Assembly: GCA_900108205.1 (NCBI GenBank)
Contig: FNUU01000003.1
Span: forward strand, 21,929-85,928
DNA length: 64,000 nt
Source: Eubacterium ruminantium
Lineage (GTDB): Bacteria > Bacillota > Clostridia > Lachnospirales > Lachnospiraceae
Direction of reading: 5' to 3'
In this document: in pieces, positions 28,178 to 36,980 of the stretch
Layout of the letters: every line of letters starts with the position of its first letter
Numbering within the stretch: position 1 is the first letter of the stretch
Notes under the pieces: model-generated
Seen by the model: only the letters and a program-made list of their open reading frames with translations
The model's database searches: none
Told to the model about the DNA's origin: nothing
Translations under genes and position numbers: made by a program

Positions 28178-28206
28178 ATGACGGAATATAAAAAAGATGT
28201 TATAAT
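28178..28206 (+). promoter_or_regulatory. Probable murJ promoter
   Basis: TATAAT at 28201-28206 with ATGACG 17 bp upstream (28178-28183, 4 of 6 matches). A very short leader leads to the start at 28240. Confidence 0.5.
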
Positions 28207-28239
28207 GCACAGTTGAGTGAGTAAATGGAGGATTTTTTC

Positions 28240-29979
28240 ATGTCTGATAAAGAAAAGAAAGCCAAGGTGCATAAACAGGGCTTCTTAAAAGCAACATCTA
28301 TTATGGCTGCTTTCAGTCTTATAGCCAGCGGTCTTGGTTTTGTCAAGAATATAACCCTTACATCTATTTTCGGTATGGGCGCAGAGCTGGACAGTTACTA
28401 TGCGGCTTTCCGTATACCTGATTTTATCTATATGATACTTGTAGGTGGAGCTCTTTCATCTGCATTTATTCCTATTTTCAGTGTATATATTGCAACAAAG
28501 GAAGAAGAGAAGGGATACAAAATGGCAAGTACCATTTTGAATCTTGTTATTATCTTTGCGCTTGGTCTCTGCGTGGTGGGAGAGGTTTTCACTCCTCAGC
28601 TCATTCGACTTACAACAAAGCTTACAGGTGATAAATTCCTTCTTACTGTAAAACTTACAAGAATCATGTTCTTCCAGAGCTTCTTCATGTGTATAACAGG
28701 AGTTGCCATGGGAATCTGTATGTCCTACAGCAATTTTGTTCCGACATCTGTTGGTTCGGTGTTTTACAACCTTGCCATAATCGTATTCGGACTTCTGTTT
28801 TCACAGGTTTTCGGCCTTGGTATCGCCGGATTTTCCATAAGCGTCGTTGTGGGAGCACTGGCAAATTTCCTGGTACATGTAAAACCTATAAGGGACACCG
28901 GCTTCAAATATTATCCGGAGGTCGATATACATAATGAGGGTGTCGGGAAGTTCTTCAAGCTGTTCTGGCCGATGCTTCTCGGTATCTCTGTAACGCAGAT
29001 CAATCTTCTGGTTAATCAGTATTTTGCATCAGGACTTAAGGACAGTATCATTTCGGCCATGTCAAACGCCCAGACGATAATGGAAATGCCGATAAATCTC
29101 TTCGGAGGAACTATTTCGCTTTCAATCTTCCCAACCATGTCGGAGCATTTTGCCACAGGAAAGATGGATGAATATAAAAAGGATCTGTCTCTCAGTATGA
29201 GAACAATGCTCTTTGTAACAATACCGAGTATGGCAGGACTTATTGTTATCAGAACACCGCTTATCAGGGCGATGTTTTATCAGGGTAATTTTACGGAAGG
29301 TGATATTGATACCGTTGCGACGCTTCTTATGTTTTATTCCATCGGTATCATCGGTTACTGCTGCAGGCAGGTGCTTGCAAGAGGATTTTATTCGGCGCAG
29401 GATACAAGGACACCTGTCAGGATCAATATTACTATACTTACATTAAATATTATACTCAGTATTATTTTTGTTAAATTCTGGAAGGAAAATGGACTTGCAC
29501 TTGCGTATTCAACAGCCGGTCTTGCCAGTATGACACTTCATCTTATCTTCCTTCGAAGAAAGCTTGGAACAATGCGCGGCAGAGAGATGATTGTATCTGC
29601 GGTGAAGAGCGTTATAAGCAGTGGCGTGATGTTTGCTGTACTGTATTTCCTGAGGGATTTTCTGATGGACGTTCTCCCTCCGGACAGAAAGCTTATCCAG
29701 ATCGCCCATGCTCTTATCCTTATATTTGTTGGCGTTATTGTTTACTTTGTGATGGCGCTTGTTCTCAGAATGCAGGAGGTTGCACCGGTACTCGGAATCC
29801 TGAAGAGAAAATTCGGCAGGAATAAGGGCGCAGACGTAACTGCAGAGGCGGCAGATGCTGAGGATGCAGCAGATGTGGCGGATAAATCGGATGCTGAAGC
29901 TGATGATGCAGGTGATGCGGATACTGCGGCAGATGTGACGGATGCAGTAGATGAATCGGCAGATGCGATAGATAAATAG
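28240..29979 (+). CDS. murJ: Lipid II flippase MurJ
   Basis: 579 residues from ATG 28240 with GGAGGA at 28227-28232; an in-frame ATG at 28225 overlaps that site. Moves lipid II across the membrane for peptidoglycan synthesis. About 14 hydrophobic segments and MurJ/MviN motifs are visible: GLGFVKNITLTSIFG (~25), AFRIPDFIYMI and LARGFYSAQDTRTPV (~390). The C-terminal ~55 residues are an Ala/Asp-rich tail (for example ADAEDAADVADKSDAEADD), not part of the family. Coding-like sequence of the same composition continues past the stop in another frame, so the tail is probably truncated relative to an ancestor. Confidence 0.92.
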   Translation: MSDKEKKAKVHKQGFLKATSIMAAFSLIASGLGFVKNITLTSIFGMGAELDSYYAAFRIPDFIYMILVGGALSSAFIPIFSVYIATKEEEKGYKMASTILNLVIIFALGLCVVGEVFTPQLIRLTTKLTGDKFLLTVKLTRIMFFQSFFMCITGVAMGICMSYSNFVPTSVGSVFYNLAIIVFGLLFSQVFGLGIAGFSISVVVGALANFLVHVKPIRDTGFKYYPEVDIHNEGVGKFFKLFWPMLLGISVTQINLLVNQYFASGLKDSIISAMSNAQTIMEMPINLFGGTISLSIFPTMSEHFATGKMDEYKKDLSLSMRTMLFVTIPSMAGLIVIRTPLIRAMFYQGNFTEGDIDTVATLLMFYSIGIIGYCCRQVLARGFYSAQDTRTPVRINITILTLNIILSIIFVKFWKENGLALAYSTAGLASMTLHLIFLRRKLGTMRGREMIVSAVKSVISSGVMFAVLYFLRDFLMDVLPPDRKLIQIAHALILIFVGVIVYFVMALVLRMQEVAPVLGILKRKFGRNKGADVTAEAADAEDAADVADKSDAEADDAGDADTAADVTDAVDESADAIDK

Positions 29980-30088
29980 GACGCTGAGGCTTGATAATGC
30001 AGGTGATGTGTCAAATCATGCAGGGGCTGAGGATGATACAGCAGATATGACAGATGATGCAGATTTTGCTGATGATTCGGAGGAGTAA
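29980..30088 (+). pseudogene. Out-of-frame remnant of the murJ Ala/Asp tail
   Basis: After the murJ stop, the +1 frame reads DNAGDVSNHAGAEDDTADM and continues DA-rich to a TAA at 30086-30088. The first bases, 29971-30010, are a near copy of 29881-29920 (90 bp apart), where TCG in the first copy is TAG in the second and one T is inserted before GATAAT. The pattern is a duplicated tail segment that acquired a nonsense change and a frameshift. Confidence 0.7.
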
Positions 30089-30214
30089 AAAATACTGCAG
30101 GATATTTGTCAGCAGATAGTTCGGACTACAAAATAAATTGTCTGTTATTCCTGAAAAATATGGCACAAAAAGCTTTGGTAAGAGAAATAAATGATTTTAA
30201 AATGATGTAGAAAG

Positions 30215-30250
30215 ATGAGCGGATATGTAGGGGTATCTGCTCATTTTTTT
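30215..30250 (+). terminator. Intrinsic terminator downstream of murJ
   Basis: An 11-bp stem (30215-30225 with 30234-30244, ATGAGCGGATA-type) is followed by seven T. It is the first strong terminator after murJ. Confidence 0.8.
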
Positions 30251-30323
30251 GCGTACATAAAAATGCGTTTAGGATGAGTGGATAATAAAATCCTGCAACA
30301 ACAAAAACCAAGCAGGAAGCCCC

Positions 30324-30523
30324 AAATTGTTGCCGGAGGGGCTGAAAACAGGCAGGCGAGAGGGGGAAAAAGCAACAAAAAAGAAGAAAAACGCAAAAAT
30401 TGTTGCCGGAGGGGCTGAAAACAGGCAGGCGAGAGGGGTGAAAAAGCAACAAAAAAGAAGAAAAACGCAAAAATTGTTGCCGGAGGGGCTGAAAACAGGC
30501 AGGCGAGAGGGGCAAAAAGCAAC
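30324..30523. repeat. 73-74-bp tandem repeat array, 2.7 copies
   Basis: Unit starts are near 30324, 30397 and 30471. Each unit opens TTGTTGCCGGAGGGGCTG, continues GGCAGGCGAGAGGGG and closes GCAACAA, so TTGTTGC/GCAACAA can pair to form a stem-loop per unit; the last unit ends soon after GCAACAA. Spacers are A-rich (AAAAAGAAGAAAAACGC). It fills a 590-bp gene-free stretch between murJ and the beta-helix gene. I see no convincing gene on either strand here. Confidence 0.85.
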
Positions 30524-30560
30524 AAATATGAGAGAAAAAGACAATAAGTGTTGTATAATA

Positions 30561-30582
30561 AGCCTCGGCGAATGCCGAGGCT
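30561..30582 (-). terminator. GC-rich hairpin, probable terminator of the beta-helix gene
   Basis: A perfect 9-bp stem (AGCCTCGGC/GCCGAGGCT) with a 4-nt loop. On the minus strand it is followed by TTATTAT, so it could end the minus-strand gene whose stop is 100 bp away. Confidence 0.55.
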
Positions 30583-30681
30583 ATTGAATCCTTCTGCCAA
30601 TATAAGTAAGCATTACTACATAAGCAGGGCAACATTGTCGATACGTGTAGACAAGCTTTAAGTTGAGCTGTTTATGATTTA

Positions 30682-32685
30682 CTATACCGGAATCTCCACC
30701 TCACCACTTCCCTCGGCGAAAGGTCCCGGAATAGAGGTGAGGCCTCTGTGGTTTCCGAAGTAATCCTTATCAAATATGATATCCGTGCCGTCAGGGTTTT
30801 CGAAACGCTGCTCCGGCTCGAAAGCCTTGCCGAGAGTATCGGTGGTGATCACGCTTCGTTTAAAGTCCCTGAGAAGTTCAAAGACATTGGTTTTTATAGT
30901 GTATTTTCCGGCTTCCGAAGAAAGAAGTTCGATAAAGGCTTCCTTATCAGAGATAAATCCGTTTTTCTCATGCTTACTGACTGTAGAACCGTTAAAATAT
31001 GCATTTCCGTCAATCCATACCGGAAGATGTCCGAAGTGGGCATCTCCAATTTTTCCCATATCCAGATCATTTGACCGGTCGAACGGAACAAACCATTCCT
31101 CGTATGAAGGGAAGGTATCAAATGGAGCGGTTCCAACTACGTTATAATGCGGTGATTCGGCGGTTTTCTCATTCTCATTTATCGGATACTTCTGAATGAA
31201 AATATTATTATAAATTCTGTCATCGCCATGAAGTATGGTCATAAATCCGGCAACCTCGGTCCTATGGCGTATATGGTAAGGAGTGTAACGAGGCTCACGC
31301 TGTCCGTTTACAATACTGTCTACGCCTGAATTTATAAGACTGAAGCCTCCGAGCATAAGATTGTGCACACAGGCGATGCCTTCGCTTGGCATGGACAGAG
31401 AAACCGGTGAAAGCATAACATTATTATCTATCAGTGTGGGACCATGGCCTACTTCGATGAATACATCGGCGCTGAACATGCTTCCTTCACCTTGTGTAAC
31501 GCCTTCCGGCCGGTTGTTGTCATGCAGGAAATTCTGGGTGATACGTGCGCCCTGAGCTTCCCAGTCCAGCCAGATTCCCATGATATTATCATGTATATGA
31601 TTACGTCTTATGGTCACGTCTATTCCGGCGTGAAGCTTGATACCTGCGGTTTCTGCACCGCCAAGCTGCGAAGAGGTACAGATATGATGAATATGGCAGT
31701 CCTCGATGGTTGAGAACACGCCGCCCATTCTTCCGACAATACCGGTCTGTTCGCAGTGATGTATATTGCATCTTCTTATGGTATGATGACCGATGCGTTC
31801 CTTGAGCCAGCCGTGATACTGGCCGCGGCAGATTGCGTCACGCTCCATCTGGGTAGGGCTCTTTACCAGCTTATGGAAGTAGTACATTTCATTTTCCGGG
31901 TCTAAATATTTTCCGAGCGAAATACCGCAGCAGCGGCTGTTATAGATCTCACAGTCTTCAATAACCCAGCCTTTTGACCAGTGAGGGCCGATCATTCCGT
32001 CCTGATATGCAGCCGGAGGTGCCCAGGTAGTAGCGGCATCCTTTATGGTAAAGCCCTGAACAGTGATGTAGTTAACATAATTCTTATCCGGCATGAAGCA
32101 GTTGCGTCTTACAGATATTTCTACATTTTCTTTATTTGGATCCATTCCATGAAAATTGGCATATATGATGGTCTTTCCTTCAGACTGCTGAGTAAACCAT
32201 TTGTATTTTGAATCAATTTGGCTGTAGGCAGCAGGGTCCGGCTCGCCCTTAAGGCATTCCTCCAGATCCTTTGTCTCATACATCATAAGATCGTTGATGA
32301 ATACAGAACCGGTGTGGCGTATCATTGGCGCAAAATACCAGGCTCCTCCGACGAGGGTGGTATATGGATTGTAGCTTCCGAAGACGTTATTATCGACTTC
32401 GGCACGCCATACATTTCCTTCGTAATGAGTCCAGTCTTTGAGCTCCTCGGCACCGGTTATAACTGCTGCCAGAGGTTTTTCAGAGCGATAGATCACAGGA
32501 TTTTCTTTTGTGCCGGAATTTACCGGACATACGTATTCACGGTAGACTCCCGGAGCAACGATAATTTCATCTCCTGCGCCCGCAATTATTGCTGCATCAT
32601 TAATATGCTTAAATGGCATTTCTCTGCTTCCGTCTCCGTCTCTTGTGGATTTGCAGTTTACATAAAACGTTCTTTTTGTTGGCAT
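30682..32685 (-). CDS. Right-handed parallel beta-helix protein (carbohydrate-active enzyme-like)
   Basis: 667 residues from ATG 32685; an earlier in-frame ATG at 32700 overlaps the GAGGAGA ribosome site, and the 32685 codon is spaced correctly. The N-terminus (TFYVNCKSTRDGDGSREMPF, GAGDEIIVAPGVYREYV) is the DUF1565-like start of pectate-lyase-fold proteins, and the middle holds repeated helix rungs such as IEDCEIYNSRCCGISLGKYL, IRRCNIHHCEQTGIVGR and IRRNHIHDNIMGIWLDWEAQ. Such proteins are polysaccharide lyases or glycoside hydrolases (for example GH141-type), but I cannot assign the family. No signal peptide is visible, so it should act inside the cell on imported oligosaccharides (inference). 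Confidence 0.8.
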   Translation of the reverse strand: MPTKRTFYVNCKSTRDGDGSREMPFKHINDAAIIAGAGDEIIVAPGVYREYVCPVNSGTKENPVIYRSEKPLAAVITGAEELKDWTHYEGNVWRAEVDNNVFGSYNPYTTLVGGAWYFAPMIRHTGSVFINDLMMYETKDLEECLKGEPDPAAYSQIDSKYKWFTQQSEGKTIIYANFHGMDPNKENVEISVRRNCFMPDKNYVNYITVQGFTIKDAATTWAPPAAYQDGMIGPHWSKGWVIEDCEIYNSRCCGISLGKYLDPENEMYYFHKLVKSPTQMERDAICRGQYHGWLKERIGHHTIRRCNIHHCEQTGIVGRMGGVFSTIEDCHIHHICTSSQLGGAETAGIKLHAGIDVTIRRNHIHDNIMGIWLDWEAQGARITQNFLHDNNRPEGVTQGEGSMFSADVFIEVGHGPTLIDNNVMLSPVSLSMPSEGIACVHNLMLGGFSLINSGVDSIVNGQREPRYTPYHIRHRTEVAGFMTILHGDDRIYNNIFIQKYPINENEKTAESPHYNVVGTAPFDTFPSYEEWFVPFDRSNDLDMGKIGDAHFGHLPVWIDGNAYFNGSTVSKHEKNGFISDKEAFIELLSSEAGKYTIKTNVFELLRDFKRSVITTDTLGKAFEPEQRFENPDGTDIIFDKDYFGNHRGLTSIPGPFAEGSGEVEIPV

Positions 32686-32725
32686 TTGCATTCTCCTCAT
32701 ATGATATAAAAATAGTATAGTTTTT

Positions 32726-32754
32726 TTGTAATTTTCTGCATGACTGATTATATT
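32726..32754 (+). promoter_or_regulatory. Sigma-A-type promoter for a hairpin RNA/leader
   Basis: TTGTAA (32726-32731), a 17-bp spacer and TATATT (32749-32754). The start site would fall about 20 bp before the structured element that follows. Confidence 0.55.
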
Positions 32755-32761
32755 ACAGCTG

Positions 32762-32856
32762 ATAATTATTATTGATATATAACGCTCCGCTAAGGATGCG
32801 TCTAGGCGCGAATGGTTGTCAGTTGCCTACGGTTGTTGCTAGCGGAATGCTTTTTT
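32762..32856 (+). ncRNA. Candidate structured RNA or leader ending in a terminator
   Basis: The outer stem TCCGCTA (32786-32792) pairs with TAGCGGA (32840-32846), extended by GC/GC with a bulge, and an inner stem TAGGC (32803-32807) pairs with GCCTA (32825-32829). Six T follow directly (32851-32856). With the upstream promoter this predicts an RNA of ~95 nt. No plus-strand gene precedes it, so it is not a gene terminator. It could be a small RNA or an attenuating leader of the c-di-GMP gene at 33006. I do not recognise a known riboswitch class. The rest of 32857-33005 is AT-rich. Confidence 0.4.
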
Positions 32857-33005
32857 GTAAGAGCCTGTAACTCTACCATAAGTTTACTATAAATCCATGA
32901 AAAAAATACATGCCGGATTCTAGAAAAATACCATCATTTTCCTTTATTTTGATAGCGTTTTGTGGTAAAATATATGAATATATTTATACACTTTAGGAGG
33001 GGAAC

Positions 33006-35279
33006 ATGGTATCGTATCTGTCTACACTGGCAGTGTTATTTGTTATTGTTATTATATGCATTGTAAAATCATATAGTAGTAATAAAACTGTAGCTGCGGC
33101 TGTAAGACTGGCGCTTTATGCGATGCTGGTGCCGGTTGTAGCAAATGCAGTAATAGCCATCTCGGATAGCCGGATGGTTAATTATAGTGCAAACATATTC
33201 TACCTTGTAGGAACCAATCTGATACTCATGGCCCTCATGAACTATATTGTGATCTACTGCGAGTACAATAGAACTCTTGTAGAAAAGATAGGATATTTTA
33301 TTCTGATAATTGACAGTATTTCTGTTTTCCTGAATCCGGTTCTGCATCATGTTTACGGACTGGAGAAGATCAGCCTTAAGGGAGATAATGTATATTATAC
33401 GCTGGATTCATACTGGTATCATTATATACATCTTGATTTATCATTTATTGTTATAGTCGGGCTTATAACAGCGGTTGTTAAGAAGATCCATTATACTTCC
33501 AAGCTTTATATGGAGAGGTATCTGGTAATCGGTCTTTCTTTTGTATATGTTGTTATTCAGGAGTTCACCAATACTCTTGCAAAGCCGGTCTATAACAAGT
33601 CTATGTTCGGCTTTATGATATGTGGAATTCTGATCTATATCTTTTCCATCGAATATCATCAGTTCTTCCTTACACACAAAATGTTTGATCAGTTGTTCAA
33701 GAATATGAACAGTGCCGTATTTTTCTATGATAACCATTTCAACTGTCTTTATATGAATCCGGCTTCCCATAAAATGTTTGATATTCAGCCGGGAGAATAT
33801 GAAAAACCAAAGGCTTATCTGACGGAGTATATTACAGAGAACAATCTTTCGAGCCGGGAAAGCTTTACCGGTAAGAAGGTTCTTGCAAGACCGGATAGAG
33901 AAAGTATATTTCAGGTCGAGTTCAGAAAGCTTTTTGATAAAAAAGGGCGTGTTATGGGAGCCTATGTGATCCTTTCCGATCGCACGGAGGAGGAGAAAAA
34001 GGCGGCTCAGGACAGATACAGAGCGGATCATGATATGCTTACCGGACTTTACAATCCGGGGGCCTTTCATAAGCAGATGCAGAGATGTTTACATGAAAAC
34101 CCTGATAGGGAATATCTCATAGTTGCTACAAATATTAAGGATTTCAAGCTTATAAATGATGTCTTTGGAAGAAATTCCGGTGACAGTGTGCTTCAGAGAA
34201 TTGCGGAGACGCTGAAGGGATATTCTGAACAGGGAAATATTATAGCAAGACTGGGTGCCGATAAATTTGTTATGTTTGTCGACAAACAGAATTATGATGA
34301 AGAAGCTTTGATAAATGAACTGTCGGATATGGTCTGGCTGGATGAAAATAAAGAATACAGTGTTATTATTCATTTGGGTGTATATGAGGTAAAGGACAGA
34401 ACAATTCCGGGACCGGTTATGGTAGACAGAGCATTTATGGCTTTGAATGGAATTAAGAGTGAGAATATATGCCGGGCCGCATGGTACAGTAATGAACTGA
34501 GAGAGTCACTCATTTGGGAGCAGACTGTCAGCAGAAGTCTGGATGAGGCCATGCATTCGGGACAGATCATACCATTTCTTCAGGCACAGGTTAATACAGA
34601 AGGAAAAGTTGAGGGCGCGGAGGTCCTGGTCAGATGGCAGCATCCTACAGAGGGACTTATGGCTCCGGGAAGATTCATCAGTATTCTTGAGCAGGATGGT
34701 CATATTGTTGATCTTGATATGTTTATGTGGGAAGAGGCATGTAAGATACTTCATAGCTGGAAGAATACAGGGCTTAAGAACATGTATCTTTCTGTAAATA
34801 TATCGCCGAAGGACTTTTACTTTGTAGATGTTTATGAAGTGTTTACAAAACTTGTCAGGAAATATGATATTCCGCCGAAGATGCTTCGACTTGAGATTAC
34901 GGAATCAGTTATGATGACAGATGTTGATATGAAAATGAAGCTTATCGACAGTCTCAGAGAATATGGATTTATAGTTGAAATGGATGATTTCGGAAGCGGC
35001 TATTCTTCACTTAATCTTCTTAAGGATATGCCGGTTGATATCCTGAAGATAGATATGGCCTTCCTCAGAAAGACCAGAGATACAGAGAGAGCGAAGATAA
35101 TACTTCAGCAGATAGTATGTATGGCACAGAAGCTGATAATCCCGGTGATCTCAGAAGGTGTTGAAACCGAGGAACAGGTGAGATTCCTTACGGATATCGG
35201 CTGTAACATGTTCCAGGGTTATTATTTCGCAAGGCCTATCAGTCTCTCTGATTTTGAAGAGAGATATAAAGCTTCATAG
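33006..35279 (+). CDS. Membrane GGDEF/EAL protein, probable c-di-GMP phosphodiesterase
   Basis: 757 residues. About seven hydrophobic helices (1-220) form a histidine-kinase-N-terminus-like sensor. A PAS-like region follows (~225-325), then a GGDEF domain (~330-485) in which the active-site motif is RLGADKF, so cyclase activity is probably lost. The EAL domain (~500-750) keeps key residues: GAEVLVRWQHP, NISPKDF, LEITESV, MDDFGSGYSS, LKIDMAF and SEGVETEEQ. It should break down cyclic di-GMP at the membrane in response to an unknown signal, and the degenerate GGDEF part may bind GTP as a regulator (family knowledge). Strong AGGAGGGG ribosome site. The acyltransferase-3 gene follows by 37 bp. 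Confidence 0.9.
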   Translation: MVSYLSTLAVLFVIVIICIVKSYSSNKTVAAAVRLALYAMLVPVVANAVIAISDSRMVNYSANIFYLVGTNLILMALMNYIVIYCEYNRTLVEKIGYFILIIDSISVFLNPVLHHVYGLEKISLKGDNVYYTLDSYWYHYIHLDLSFIVIVGLITAVVKKIHYTSKLYMERYLVIGLSFVYVVIQEFTNTLAKPVYNKSMFGFMICGILIYIFSIEYHQFFLTHKMFDQLFKNMNSAVFFYDNHFNCLYMNPASHKMFDIQPGEYEKPKAYLTEYITENNLSSRESFTGKKVLARPDRESIFQVEFRKLFDKKGRVMGAYVILSDRTEEEKKAAQDRYRADHDMLTGLYNPGAFHKQMQRCLHENPDREYLIVATNIKDFKLINDVFGRNSGDSVLQRIAETLKGYSEQGNIIARLGADKFVMFVDKQNYDEEALINELSDMVWLDENKEYSVIIHLGVYEVKDRTIPGPVMVDRAFMALNGIKSENICRAAWYSNELRESLIWEQTVSRSLDEAMHSGQIIPFLQAQVNTEGKVEGAEVLVRWQHPTEGLMAPGRFISILEQDGHIVDLDMFMWEEACKILHSWKNTGLKNMYLSVNISPKDFYFVDVYEVFTKLVRKYDIPPKMLRLEITESVMMTDVDMKMKLIDSLREYGFIVEMDDFGSGYSSLNLLKDMPVDILKIDMAFLRKTRDTERAKIILQQIVCMAQKLIIPVISEGVETEEQVRFLTDIGCNMFQGYYFARPISLSDFEERYKAS

Positions 35280-35316
35280 ATATATATCCTTGAATCATTG
35301 TTAAGTGAGGGTTGAA

Positions 35317-36537
35317 ATGAAGGATTCAAAAAATTCGGATTTTGCCGGATGGAACATGCTCAGCCGGGTAAGGCAGGAAATATTTGGCTGTTCCATGATC
35401 GGCATAATCATATTTCATATATGCAGGACGCTCCTGGATATGAAGGATAAGAAGGCACCGGGATATAAGTTTTCGTGGATCTACGATTATCTGGTAAGCA
35501 GCACAGGCGTTGAGATATTTATAATGCTGTCAGGAGTGGGGCTATGCTATTCGCTGCATAAAAACAGCAATATAAAGACATTTTACAAAAAGAGATTCTT
35601 CAGACTGGTGCTGCCATATATTATATTTGCATTACCTTTCTGGATCATAACGGATATCACTCTTGGCGGACATGGTTTTGGGAAGGTGTTGGAGGACTTC
35701 CTTTTTATATCATTTTATAAAAAGGGTAACCGGACCATATGGTTTGTGTTCTTCATAGCATCCATGTATATTATCTATCCGGTGCTTTTTAAGATTTTTA
35801 CATATAGAAAAGGGCTGGAGAAAAGCAGGAGTGAAAGGCTTCGTAAAAGTATAATAGCTGCGGTTATAATTATCCTGCTGTATGGCATTATGCTTATTTT
35901 GAAGAAAAAGACTCCGAATGCCTACAGAAATACCGAGATTGCGCTTCTCAGGATCCCTGTATTTATCTATGGCGCATACATTGGAGAAAAGGTATATCAT
36001 AAGAAAATGATATCCCTTCTTGACCTGCTGCTTCCGATAATCGGTATTATCATGAAAATGATTCTTGTCATGGACAGGGCGGATAATAAGATAGATATCG
36101 AGAGAATCTTCAACAGCAGACTGGCAGCGTTTTTCTACAGTATTGCCCTTATGATGATATTGGCGCTTATACTGGACATGCTGAGGGCGGCCGATAAACT
36201 GAAGATATTCAGGAAGCTTCTCAGTATTACAGGAAAATGCTCGCTTGAACTATATATGAGCCATATCATGATCAGACATATTATGATTATTAAATTAAAA
36301 TCCAAGGGATTTTTAAATCATCTGTTCATATATATAGTGCTGTCGCTTCTGCTGGCAGGGGTTATGTATTTTGTATCGAGATTTGTTGAGAAGGCTGTTG
36401 TGCCTGCAAAGAGGACGGATATTAAACATGATACAAAATCTGATATAAAAAACGGTACAACTCCCGGAGATAAAAACATTATAAAAAATGGTGAAAAACA
36501 TGATATACCGGACGGTGCAGTGCCGGGTAAAAAATGA
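35317..36537 (+). CDS. Acyltransferase family 3 membrane protein
   Basis: 406 residues from ATG 35317, preceded by GAGGG; an in-frame GTG at 35305 is part of that site. Around ten hydrophobic helices and an early FHICR segment fit the acyltransferase-3/OafA family, which transfers acetyl or other acyl groups to sugars on the cell surface. A conserved RLVLPYIIFALPFW motif lies near residue 95. The last ~35 residues are a K/D/N-rich low-complexity tail (KHDTKSDIKNGTTPGDKN), which is not typical. It follows the c-di-GMP gene in the same direction. The acceptor is unknown. Confidence 0.85.
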   Translation: MKDSKNSDFAGWNMLSRVRQEIFGCSMIGIIIFHICRTLLDMKDKKAPGYKFSWIYDYLVSSTGVEIFIMLSGVGLCYSLHKNSNIKTFYKKRFFRLVLPYIIFALPFWIITDITLGGHGFGKVLEDFLFISFYKKGNRTIWFVFFIASMYIIYPVLFKIFTYRKGLEKSRSERLRKSIIAAVIIILLYGIMLILKKKTPNAYRNTEIALLRIPVFIYGAYIGEKVYHKKMISLLDLLLPIIGIIMKMILVMDRADNKIDIERIFNSRLAAFFYSIALMMILALILDMLRAADKLKIFRKLLSITGKCSLELYMSHIMIRHIMIIKLKSKGFLNHLFIYIVLSLLLAGVMYFVSRFVEKAVVPAKRTDIKHDTKSDIKNGTTPGDKNIIKNGEKHDIPDGAVPGKK

Positions 36538-36707
36538 TGCATAAAACAGTGTAAAATCCGGAAAAGAACATGAATCAGAATCCGGTACACAGCAGGAAAT
36601 AAAATCTGCTATAAATACGAAAAACTCTGGTGTATAACGTGAAAAATACATGATGTAAAACACAAAGAAATCAAAGGAAAAACAAAAGAAATCACGATTT
36701 TATTATG

Positions 36708-36737
36708 AAAGTTGCGCTATAGTTGCGCAACTTTTTT
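36708..36737 (+). terminator. Intrinsic terminator
   Basis: A 10-bp stem AAAGTTGCGC (36708-36717) pairs with 36725-36734, followed by a run of T. The 36538-36707 stretch before it is A-rich with no clear gene. Confidence 0.85.
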
Positions 36738-36792
36738 GATTTTTTTGTGCAAAATGACGAAATATTTTAAAATATTATGAAGATTATTACCA

Positions 36793-36821
36793 TTGAAGAA
36801 AAGGCGGATTTTTTATATAAT
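36793..36821 (+). promoter_or_regulatory. Promoter of the galactanase gene
   Basis: TTGAAG (36793-36798), a 17-bp spacer and a perfect TATAAT (36816-36821). Transcription should start near 36828. Confidence 0.7.
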
Positions 36822-36852
36822 TTATACAGTGTTGTGGTGGAGCGGACAGATG

Positions 36853-36870
36853 TGCGCAATCGATTGCGCA
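36853..36870. promoter_or_regulatory. LacI-family-type operator
   Basis: TGCGCAATCGATTGCGCA is a perfect 18-bp palindrome with a central CG, as in LacI/GalR operators. It sits about +25 to +42 after the predicted start, so a bound repressor would block RNA polymerase. The remaining leader to 36981 shows nothing further. Confidence 0.6.
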
Positions 36871-36980
36871 TAAGTGCTCGTAGTACACGATTTCCCAAAT
36901 GATCTGACGGAATTTTGGGAGGCAGCTAATAGTTTTTCAGATTCCTCAGAAGGGGGAAGAAAGGAGAGGACAGACATAAT

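Noticed and set aside
30324-30523. Possible CRISPR array
   Set aside because: Unit length is 73-74 bp and the intervening A-rich linkers are the same, not unique spacers; no cas genes are nearby.
30126-30635. Minus-strand Phe/Leu-rich frames across the 73-bp array
   Set aside because: They are made of repeat sequence, with no ribosome site and implausible composition.
32762-32856. c-di-GMP-I (GEMM) riboswitch upstream of the EAL gene
   Set aside because: Despite the tempting context, the sequence lacks the GEMM pattern as I know it; reported only as an unassigned structured RNA.
33441-34070. A 209-codon minus-strand frame opposite the GGDEF/EAL gene
   Set aside because: Shadow of a gene with intact EAL motifs.
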